Positions 21,897-29,299 of a DNA stretch of 64,000 bases are shown piece by piece; position 1 is the first letter of the stretch; every line of letters starts with the position of its first letter. The notes below the pieces were generated by a model. It did not search any database and had not been told where the DNA came from. It saw only the letters and a program-made list of their open reading frames with translations. The DNA lies in the NCBI GenBank assembly GCA_036936605.1, contig JAUPFV010000005.1:188354958-188418957 (forward strand), written 5' to 3'. Source of the DNA: Limnanthes douglasii subsp. nivea. Taxonomy: Eukaryota; Streptophyta; Magnoliopsida; Brassicales; Limnanthaceae. The translations under genes were made by a program, and so were the position numbers.

Positions 21897-22060
21897 CGGG
21901 TTGCAGTCTCGGCGGGTTGCGGTCTCGGCGGGTTGCGGTCTCGGCGGGTTGCGGTCTCGGCGGGTTGCGGTCTCGGCGGGTTGCGGTCTCGGCGGGTTGC
22001 GGTCTCGGCGGGTTGCTCCTTATGCGGTCTCGGCGGGTTGCGGTCTCGGCGGGTTGCAGT
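21897..22060 (+). repeat. 5' subterminal array of a 16-bp unit
   Basis: Unit GCGGGTTGCGGTCTCG. The core TCTCGG occurs nine times, mostly at exact 16-bp spacing. The run is broken once by TCCTTAT after the seventh copy. The array is followed by GCAGTCGTAATGGGCCAG. Subterminal repeats of hATs typically bind transposase, so this is the likely left binding region (inference). Confidence 0.93.
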
Positions 22061-22099
22061 CGTAATGGGCCAGTTTCACAGTTAAACCGCCAGTTCAAA

Positions 22100-22727
22100 C
22101 CACCAGACGAACCATTTAAGAGCCGTTTACCAGTTCAAACCATCAGCCAAACCATTTAACCATTTAAGAACCGTTTATCAGAATATATTATAATGTTATT
22201 TAAAATTAATTTGTAAGTGTTAATTGAATCTAATTTCAATAATTGAGTTAATTATTCTATTTCATGTATTTTAATTTAAATATGTTATCATTTTAATCGA
22301 AATTTTATAATCATCAATTATATTTTAAAAAAATAATTGTAATTTGATTTTGATACGTTTGAATAATATATTACTATTAAATAATATATACCTATTAGAC
22401 ATATAATTGTATTAAAATTTTAAATTATTAGGTGATTCTTTAGATTCTTTCAAGCTTGAAGTGTTTATGGTTAGATGAATTATATAGTTTATTGTATTTT
22501 CGAACTATTCAATATTAGAAGTTTATATGCATAAACATAAATTACTTGTAAGTTGTAAAGAACAAAATAAAAATTGAAAGCTAGGTAAGTGATTTAAATA
22601 ACATTTAATAAAAAATAGAAGCAAATAAAACAATTCATTAAAAATAAAAACCAAACAAGTAACATAGTTTTCCAATCAAATAAAAAAGAAAAACATTACA
22701 ACGATAATGAAAATCAATTGCGAAAAA
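22100..22727. other. AT-rich spacer of the hAT element with short subterminal repeats
   Basis: The first 80 bp contain the phrases CAGTTCAAACCA and AACCATTTAAG each two or three times. The rest is AT-rich and is the 3' flank of the accessory gene. It may hold its polyadenylation signals but I cannot place one firmly. Confidence 0.6.
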
Positions 22728-24215
22728 CTAAGGAGCTTCATCGTTGTTGTTGTTGTTAGGTGATGGACCTTGCAAATGCATGTTCTCCATCATCTGTCGC
22801 ATATACTCCGACTGTTGGGCTTGAGAGTTTGCAAATCGCTCATTCCATTGATCTTGTCCATGATGCCACTGCTCGTATTGACCATGCCACTGCTCGTATT
22901 GACCATGCCACTGCTGGAGGTGACCAAGTTGATCATTCACCCCTACTTGCCACTGCTGTATCTGGCTAAGCTGGTCATTTACCCCCCCCTGCCAATTTTG
23001 AAATTCACCTTGCCATTTTGTAAAATCATCATGCCAAACCATTTGTTGAGTATGCGCAAACTCAGCAAATTCGCGATCGGTTCGTCTTTGTTGTGGCGGT
23101 ACTCGCGAAGAACCACTAGCATTTGGATCGAAAGACACTTCAGCCTCAACTCGATACTGAGTAGGTGGATTTGGCGGTTTTGTAAGACCGTTCGCAATAT
23201 ATATCTGATTCAAGTCTTCTCTATGGTGGTTCCATGCCTCTAATTTCGAAATCAACTCTCCATCCCAAGAGTATATTTCCTGCAAACGCAAAGAGTTTCT
23301 ACCTATAGCACTAGTCGGCCTCACCTTCACCGGAGTGTACATACTCACATCAGCTCCTTTCGAAACAAGCAATTTACTCAATATCATCCCATAAGGTAGT
23401 TTATCCGTACCACACCTCGCAGCCATATTTCGAATCATCAAGCTGGGTAAATTAATTATTCCCTGATTTCGAATCATAAAAGCAGTAACAAATGTTTGAA
23501 TATATGAAAGCTGCGAATCATTGTTACTAGGTGGAAGAAATATACTATTTACCAATTTCAAAGCTAATTTCCCAATACCATCCAAATTACCCCGCATGGC
23601 TCGAAATTTACCGCTAATTTCCGGAGCTTCCGCACCAGGACAAGTAAGAATCTCTACCGCTTCTTCGTAAGACAAAGGCCAATCAGCACTCCATATCGTA
23701 GGGCGATAACTAATGGGAGGTAATTTATTACCGGTATAGATATCATGGGTTGGAACGGAAAAAAGATCGTAGAAATCAGTTTCAAAAAAACTAATGTCTT
23801 TACCATCAATCAAACAATTCAATCCTAAACCTCTTGGATCATTTTCGATTAATCTAGCCGTGGAATAAAACTTTCGCACTAGTTCTATATACCAATCACA
23901 TTTGAATCTAGCTAGATTCATCCAACCTTGGCCATTAGTAGGCTCAATAAGTTTGAAAAAATTTTGCATACCCTCTATTTGGATCAGTTCCTCGTAGTTC
24001 AGAAACATACCAGACCAAATTTTTGTTACACCTCGACCTCCTTGCTGATTACTACGGATGCGAATCTCCCCCTCGGGGCGATGTTCGATAGTCTCGCTCT
24101 CCGTTACCTCATGCTCCATGGTATGCAACAACATTTCTTCCACCTCTCTCAATTCGGAAGTGGTTGGTTCACTACGTCCACCTTTACGAGCATTCTTTTT
24201 TGTTTTCGAAGACAT
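22728..24215 (-). CDS. hAT-carried accessory protein, 495 aa, function unknown
   Basis: An intact frame on the minus strand starts MSSKTKKNARKGGRSEP, a basic, nuclear-signal-like N-terminus, and ends in NNNNNDEAP. Residues ~75-330 form a folded-looking region with ARFKCDWYIELVRKFYSTA, an LFSVP segment and PYGMILSKLLVSKG. From memory this resembles the 'putative plant transposon protein' domain of plant mobile elements; I could not test that. Residues ~385-480 are rich in Trp and Gln, with repeats such as GVNDQLSQIQQW and EQWHGQYEQWH, suggesting a self-association or docking segment. It has no zinc finger and no catalytic signature. It runs head to head with the transposase, and a TATAAATA on the minus strand lies about 135 bp upstream. 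Its intactness in an otherwise young element argues that it is used, perhaps as a DNA-binding or transposase partner (inference). Confidence 0.85.
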   Translation of the reverse strand: MSSKTKKNARKGGRSEPTTSELREVEEMLLHTMEHEVTESETIEHRPEGEIRIRSNQQGGRGVTKIWSGMFLNYEELIQIEGMQNFFKLIEPTNGQGWMNLARFKCDWYIELVRKFYSTARLIENDPRGLGLNCLIDGKDISFFETDFYDLFSVPTHDIYTGNKLPPISYRPTIWSADWPLSYEEAVEILTCPGAEAPEISGKFRAMRGNLDGIGKLALKLVNSIFLPPSNNDSQLSYIQTFVTAFMIRNQGIINLPSLMIRNMAARCGTDKLPYGMILSKLLVSKGADVSMYTPVKVRPTSAIGRNSLRLQEIYSWDGELISKLEAWNHHREDLNQIYIANGLTKPPNPPTQYRVEAEVSFDPNASGSSRVPPQQRRTDREFAEFAHTQQMVWHDDFTKWQGEFQNWQGGVNDQLSQIQQWQVGVNDQLGHLQQWHGQYEQWHGQYEQWHHGQDQWNERFANSQAQQSEYMRQMMENMHLQGPSPNNNNNDEAP

Positions 24216-24347
24216 TTGCGAAACCTGAAATTTAAATAGAGTTTGAAAAATATAAAAAAAATTTAGAGAAGTGTAGTAGAGAGAGGGGATTGATTTGTAG
24301 TGGAGAGGGAGAGATTTGTAGTGAAAAATATAGGAGGATGTAGGGTG

Positions 24348-24355
24348 TATTTATA
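24348..24355 (-). promoter_or_regulatory. TATA box of the accessory gene
   Basis: Minus-strand TATAAATA in the context CCCTATAAATACACCC, about 135 bp upstream of the start codon. It is followed on that strand by a CT-rich leader (CTCTCCCTCTCC). The context is nearly the same as that of the transposase TATA box. Confidence 0.65.
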
Positions 24356-24391
24356 GGGTAATTTTGTGTTTTTTTTTTTTTTTTCTACTAG

Positions 24392-24745
24392 CCGTTTGAT
24401 GACGTCAGCATGACGTCATCAAGCGGACCATCCGGCCACGCGTGCGGATGGTCCGCTTTTGGCCGTTGCCAACGGCTAGTTCGTTTGAACTAGCCGTTGG
24501 TTGAACCGGGGCATCCGGATGATCGTCCGGATGCCCCGGTTTATCCAACGGCTAGTTCAAACGAACTAGCCGTTGGTTGAACCGGGGCATCCGGACGATC
24601 GTCCGGATGCCCCGGTTCCAATCGGACCATCCGGATGGGCGTCCGGATGGTCCGAATTGTCTGTCCGGGCGTCCGGGCGAAACTGTCCGGATGCCCCGGA
24701 TCATGTGTCCGGACCATCCGGACGCCCATCCGGATGGTCCGGGCG
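24392..24745. promoter_or_regulatory. Palindrome-dense divergent control region
   Basis: About 350 bp of GC-rich inverted repeats lie between the two promoters. In order: TGATGACGTCA-GCA-TGACGTCATCA (24397-24421); a hairpin with AGCGGACCATCCG arms (24422-24457); CCAACGGCTAGTTC arms (24469-24500); AACCGGGGCATCCGGA arms (24504-24541); the last two again as a 76-bp tandem copy (24545-24617), where 24580-24617 is a perfect 38-bp palindrome; CGGACCATCCG arms (24623-24654); and an exact inverted copy of that last hairpin at about 24710-24741. T-rich runs flank both sides. Likely roles are transcription-factor or transposase binding or shared regulation (inference). Confidence 0.9.
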
Positions 24746-24782
24746 ATTTTTTTTTTTTTGAATTTTCGGTTTTTTTTTTTTT

Positions 24783-24810
24783 GGGTCTCCCCTATAAGTA
24801 GAGGAGACCC
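24783..24810 (+). promoter_or_regulatory. TATA box of the transposase gene, inside a hairpin
   Basis: TATAAGTA (24793-24800) lies between the perfect inverted arms GGGTCTCC (24783-24790) and GGAGACCC (24803-24810). A CT-rich leader (ACAACTCTCTACTTCTCTC) follows. The start codon is about 310 bp downstream. Confidence 0.65.
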
Positions 24811-25108
24811 CAACACCAATACTCACACCTCTCAAACAACTCTCTACTTCTCTCTAAATCTATCTATTTGTTCGATAAGTTCTAGAAAACTACAATTAGT
24901 TATTTTACTTATTCTACTCCTACTTTCGAAATTGTTTGATTTTTGTTTTTCCGCAAATTGTTTCTTAGTTGTTATTAGTCTAAATTTAGTTGTTCTATCT
25001 TGTTATTAGTCTAAATTTAGTTGTTATATCTTGTTATTAGTCTAAATTGTGATTTTATTATTAGTATTTTATTGCATATTTGAAAAAAAAACTGTTATTA
25101 GTTTTAAA

Positions 25109-27247
25109 ATGAATTCAAAACGTAGAAATACTGGGATAAACCCACCATCTAATGTGGATCTCAATACCATGGATGATTTTTCTACAGAATTCCCTCACGT
25201 TGACACACTCTCCTCCCACGAAAGTGGTGGTGGAAGTACTAGTGGGGGGAGATCTCGTAAGAAAACATCTTGGATTTGGAAACACTATACTCTATCAGAA
25301 GATGGTTTGTTTTGTTATTGTAAAGAGTGCAATAAACGTTATCTTCACGTAAGTGGATCTAGAAATATGGGCACTAGCACTATGGTAAAACATTTATCGA
25401 AACATGAAATATATGATCCTACAAAACCTAACCCAACTAATGTTTGCACGAACCCTCAAACAGGTCTTCCTTTTGAGTTTAACCACGATACGTATAGGGA
25501 AGCAACAATGATTTATGCAGTCGGTAGTTTACAACCATTTAGTTTTGGGGATTCTTGGAGATACGAAAATTGGATGCAAGTTGGGGTAAACCCACAGGCA
25601 ACACGCATTCCACGTACCTCTTTGCGATCGCTAGCCTTTAAATATTATTTACAAAGAAAAAAAGAGATTATTCAAACTATGCAGACTTTGCCATGGAATG
25701 TTTCGATTACTAGTGACATAGCTACTTTTACTGATTTAGATATGATATGTGTTACCCTCCATTGGATGGACGCCCAATGGGTCCTCCAAAGGAGAATTAT
25801 ATGGTTTGAATCAATTGGGAAGCATACCGCACAAATAATTAGGGAGAGTATGACTGAATGCATGAATGTTTATGGCATTAAAAACAAGATTATGTCTATT
25901 TCGTTGGATAATGCATCTTCTAATATTAGTGCTATAACATATCTTATAGCAGATTGCAATCCTCCTTTTCCAAAATTGTTTCACACCAAATGTTTATGCC
26001 ACGTACTTCAATTAATTGCGAAAGAAGGAATACGTAAGGTTCAAGGTGATTATATTACCCCTATAAAAAATGGGATCCTATTTTGCTCGACATCCGCTGC
26101 TAAAAAAAGAGCTTTTAAAACACTTGTTCTTTCAAATGGGAAAAAATATAAGAAACTTTTATTAGATGTCGAAACTAGATGGAATTCTACTTACACAATG
26201 CTTGCACGTGCGCATGTTTTTAAAGAAGAGATATCGACGCTTTATAATACATATCGTGAAACACCAATTGAACCAGATCATTGGAAATTTTGTGCACACA
26301 TGTTAAGATTTTTAAGACTTTTTAAAGAAAACACCCTAACCTTTTCTTCACAAAATCAACCTAATGCTCATTTGGCCCTTTTCACGATTGCTAATCTTGC
26401 CATGCATATGGATGAATTTAGATCACATTATGCATGCGTAGACATGGTGCCTGGAATGGAATATAAGTTCACAAAGTATTTTCATCCAATCCCTGATAGT
26501 TATTCATTTGCTTGCCTTTTAGATCCTTTTTCACGAAAAGAAAAATTTGAATTGCTAGTTGATTGCTTTTATAAATCTGTACGGTTTCCTACAGATATAC
26601 CACCGACCGAACCAATTGACCCTAAAGGATATATTAGCGGTATATATGATAGTTTGTATAATATCTATGATAAGTATGCTGCAAGATATAGATCAAATAC
26701 ATCTACAAATGTAAGCAGTAGTAACAATAGGGGTAGAGGGAGAAATACTAACTATATTCGATTGGCAATGTTACGAAACAACAATGTTACAGAAACCCCT
26801 CAATCTGATAATGAGTTGTATAGATATTGGACCACTAGGTTTGACTTTACGAATTATCAAGACCAAGGTATTGAAGATATCATACGATGGTGGGGTACCA
26901 AAACTGAAGAGTTTCCTATTCTTTGCAGGATTGTTAAAGAGATTTATGCTATACCTATGTCTACAGTTGCAAGTGAGTGTGCTTTCAGCCAAGCGAGGTT
27001 GCAATACACGACTAAGAGAACAAGATTGACGGGCAAAGCACTTGGAGTGCTTGTGGCAGTTAAGGATTGGACAGCGGCGGATAAAAGGATGCAAGACATA
27101 GAGTTCAGAGACGAAGTGAACGTAGACGACATCTTCGAAGATTATCCGGATGATTACGAAGATACACTTGAACAAGAAATTGCGGAAGAAAACGAAGCTG
27201 ACGGCGAAGATTTTACTTACGAAGAAGACGAAGCTGAAGATGAATGA
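25109..27247 (+). CDS. hAT-family transposase, 712 aa, intact
   Basis: I chose the start at 25109 (MNSKRRNTG) because the in-frame ATG at 25049 adds only a hydrophobic, AT-derived leader. A BED-type zinc finger lies at residues ~52-100 (CKEC plus KHLSKH). The DDE-like core shows TSDIATFTD (Asp203), SLDNASSN (Asp267) and the hAT CxxH motif CLCH (295-298), then DVETRWNSTYTML. The C-terminal dimerisation domain contains RWWGTKTEEFPIL and IPMSTVASECAFSQAR, close to the canonical ASESAFS motif. The last ~45 residues are strongly acidic. Length and order match plant RICESLEEPER/DAYSLEEPER-type hAT proteins. No stop or frameshift interrupts it. It should cut and rejoin DNA at the TAGAGGTGTC ends. 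Confidence 0.95.
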   Translation: MNSKRRNTGINPPSNVDLNTMDDFSTEFPHVDTLSSHESGGGSTSGGRSRKKTSWIWKHYTLSEDGLFCYCKECNKRYLHVSGSRNMGTSTMVKHLSKHEIYDPTKPNPTNVCTNPQTGLPFEFNHDTYREATMIYAVGSLQPFSFGDSWRYENWMQVGVNPQATRIPRTSLRSLAFKYYLQRKKEIIQTMQTLPWNVSITSDIATFTDLDMICVTLHWMDAQWVLQRRIIWFESIGKHTAQIIRESMTECMNVYGIKNKIMSISLDNASSNISAITYLIADCNPPFPKLFHTKCLCHVLQLIAKEGIRKVQGDYITPIKNGILFCSTSAAKKRAFKTLVLSNGKKYKKLLLDVETRWNSTYTMLARAHVFKEEISTLYNTYRETPIEPDHWKFCAHMLRFLRLFKENTLTFSSQNQPNAHLALFTIANLAMHMDEFRSHYACVDMVPGMEYKFTKYFHPIPDSYSFACLLDPFSRKEKFELLVDCFYKSVRFPTDIPPTEPIDPKGYISGIYDSLYNIYDKYAARYRSNTSTNVSSSNNRGRGRNTNYIRLAMLRNNNVTETPQSDNELYRYWTTRFDFTNYQDQGIEDIIRWWGTKTEEFPILCRIVKEIYAIPMSTVASECAFSQARLQYTTKRTRLTGKALGVLVAVKDWTAADKRMQDIEFRDEVNVDDIFEDYPDDYEDTLEQEIAEENEADGEDFTYEEDEAEDE

Positions 27248-27810
27248 TGTTTGTAATAGTTTTTTACTATTTTGTATTGTAATTTGAAAACATTTGTACA
27301 CCTCCTGGCCCGCACGAGTATAAACTGTGAACGGCTAAATTATCCAAAAATGACTTTACCTTTTATTATAACAACAACAAATGTATTATGAAATACTTAT
27401 AACTTCATAAGATCTAATTTTGGTTTAAAAAATAATATCAAACACTTGTAAAATTTAAAACCAAATCACAATAGTAATCAAAATGTAATATTAAAATTAT
27501 AACCGTAGAATTTGTAATATTTTAACATGATAAGATATAGTTTTGCTTTGTATTAGATATAAAAACATAATAATAATAATATTCAAAATATGATAATAAC
27601 ATAAGTAATATTTAAAATTTTAGACTATATAATAATTACAACACTTAAAATATTAATAACCAAAACAAATTAATATTAACAAAAATGTAATAATAATTCT
27701 ATAATAATATTCAATCTCAATATTTTTTAAATATAACATTTTGGATATAAAATAAATAAAATCAGCATAATATTTACCAATAAACCACCGGTTTTTTACA
27801 AATAAACCGT
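27248..27810. other. AT-rich 3' spacer of the hAT element
   Basis: Very AT-rich sequence after the transposase stop. It probably contains the transposase 3' UTR. I see no other coding sequence. Confidence 0.6.
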
Positions 27811-27817
27811 GGTTTCG

Positions 27818-27945
27818 CAGTCCTGCCGGGTTGCGGTCTCGGCGGGTTGCGGTCTCGGCGGGTTGCGGTCTCGGCGGGTTGCTCCTTATGCGGTCTCGGC
27901 GGGTTGCGGTCTCGGCGGGTTGCGGTCTCGGCGGGTTGCAGTCCT
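27818..27945 (+). repeat. 3' subterminal array of the same 16-bp unit
   Basis: Six copies of the TCTCGG core at 16-bp spacing, with the same TCCTTAT interruption as at the 5' end, followed by GCAGTCCTAATGGGCCAG. The array runs in the same orientation as the 5' array, so the two ends carry a direct rather than an inverted copy of about 100 bp. Confidence 0.93.
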
Positions 27946-28108
27946 AATGGGCCAGTTTCGCAGGTAGACCGCCAGTTCTTAAGCAGGTTGTCAGCTTTAA
28001 ACCATGGTTCCTGAACCATTAGACACCTCTAACTACCACTGACGCATACAATTAATAGGAGGCTGCATCACTCCAATATATCCTTTCACGTGTGTATATA
28101 TATATACT

Positions 28109-28284
28109 GTGTAAATTTAATTTAATTAAAGATATATTATAATTAAAGATATATTACAATATAATTAAAGATATATTATAATATATTAAATTTAAGGTGT
28201 AAATTTAATTTAATTAAAGATATATTATAATTAAAGATATATTACAATATAATTAAAGATATATTATAATATATTAAATTTAAG
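28109..28284. repeat. Tandem duplication of an 88-bp AT-rich unit
   Basis: Two essentially identical copies (28109-28196 and 28197-28284) begin GTGTAAATTTAATTT and end ATTAAATTTAAG. Each contains AATTAAAGATATATTA-like words three times. The near-identity suggests a recent duplication. Confidence 0.92.
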
Positions 28285-28574
28285 TTTATTATATATATAA
28301 ATATATATTATAGTATATATATGAATAAGTTTTATATATAAATAAATACATTAAATCCGACCCAAAATATCCTTTCAACTTAATTCATCCTATTTACTTT
28401 TAATTTTTAACTATTTACTCTATCATTTTACTTAAAAAATGATCTACCATATTCACTTTTTAATTAAAAATATTTACTTACTCATTTTTTAACCTGGATC
28501 CATTTAATATTAAATAACTGCATCCGTTTATATTTAAACCCAGGCCTTTAAACTCTGCTCTTCCCTCACAATCC

Positions 28575-28990
28575 TCCTCTTCTAGGTCGAAACTCGACTC
28601 CCTCGCCCAACTCGGTAGACTCATCAAACGCGACTCGGTTCTCCGACGGAAATCAACGAGTCAGGTGGCGTCGGAGCGATCCTGAGTTTTGTTGGTTCGC
28701 CGGACTCGGGTCTGCAAGCGAAAGCACTGCATATACTTTTGAATCTCACTTTTGATGACGATAACAAAGTGGGTTTAGTCGCGGAGGGAGTAATAAGTTG
28801 TGTCGTTGGGTTTTAGTATCACGTCGCCGAATTACAGAGCAGTGCCAGCTAATTTGTTGACGAGCTTAGCTATCGTCGAGGTTAACAAGGCGACGATCGG
28901 GCCGGACACTAACGCGATTTTTGCTCTGTTCCTTCCAAGATAATCGGAGACGAACCATGGGTTGCGGTTCTAGAGCGAAAGAGCTGTTTG
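28575..28990 (+). pseudogene. Decayed ARM-repeat (plant U-box type) protein fragment
   Basis: Plus-strand translation, moving between frames, gives SKLDSLAQLGRLIKRDSVLR, then GVGAILSFVGSPDSGLQ, AKALHILLNLTFDDDNKVGL, VAEGVISCVV and LLTSLAIVEVNKATIG. Residue pattern and spacing match armadillo repeats of plant U-box E3 ligase-like proteins. At least two frameshifts and two stops (including TAG after CVVGF) break it. The local GC content is well above the surroundings, as expected for former coding DNA. No U-box is visible. This is a truncated copy of a host gene. Confidence 0.75.
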
Positions 28991-29039
28991 TATATTGGGT
29001 TTTTTTGGTGAAATGTAAAAAAGGTGTAGAGGAGGCAAA

Positions 29040-29299
29040 GTAAGATTAGTGGGTGTATTCAAGTTTTGTTAATGTACTGAAGAATGGGAGTTGAAGCAAT
29101 ATGAGTCATTGTTGGTTCAAGCAATGCGCTTTTCTTTGTAATCGAAGCTGTTTAATTACTTCACCTGATGGAATTCTATACTCCGATCAGGTAAGGGATC
29201 GGTATATAAGCTCCGCTCGGAAAGTGTTGAAAATCAAGTTTCCGGAGGAAACTGTTGGGACATTGAAAACCTTTTGGGTATTTTAAATAAAAGTTCAAG
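29040..29299. other. Unassigned stretch between the ARM fragment and the LINE
   Basis: A 61-codon plus-strand frame at 29101-29286 shows no family I recognise. It may be the far 5' end of the LINE fragment or decayed host sequence. Confidence 0.35.

Larger units (their letters stand above)
21841..28031. mobile_element. Complete 6.2-kb hAT transposon with two divergent genes
   Basis: The ends are TAGAGGTGTC and its complement GACACCTCTA. A perfect 8-bp duplication ACTACCAC flanks them (21833-21840 and 28032-28039), the hAT signature. Layout: 5' terminus, 16-bp repeat array, AT-rich spacer, minus-strand accessory gene (24215-22728), divergent promoter region with palindromes, plus-strand transposase (25109-27247), AT-rich spacer, second 16-bp repeat array, 3' terminus. 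Both genes are open from start to stop, and TSD and termini are undamaged, so the insertion looks young. Two-gene elements are known for CACTA, Harbinger and Mutator groups. A head-to-head two-gene arrangement in a hAT is unusual as far as I know. Confidence 0.93.

Noticed and set aside
21846..22159. Frames with GLGGLRSRRVAVSAG repeats
   Set aside because: The 16-bp subterminal array read in different frames. A DNA repeat, not a protein.
22770..23243. A 157-codon plus-strand frame
   Set aside because: It is an antisense shadow of the repetitive Trp/Gln tail of the accessory gene. Composition is repetitive and no motif is present.
24541..24819. Several overlapping frames with DHPDGRPDG-like text in both strands
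   Set aside because: They are translations of the GC-rich palindromes in the control region. They read in all frames because of the repeats and have no start context.
26771..27301. A 176-codon minus-strand frame
   Set aside because: Antisense to the transposase C-terminus, whose acidic codons leave the other strand open. No independent support.
27774..28019. Minus-strand frame with ATRRDRNPPRPQP repeats
   Set aside because: The same 16-bp array at the other end of the hAT.
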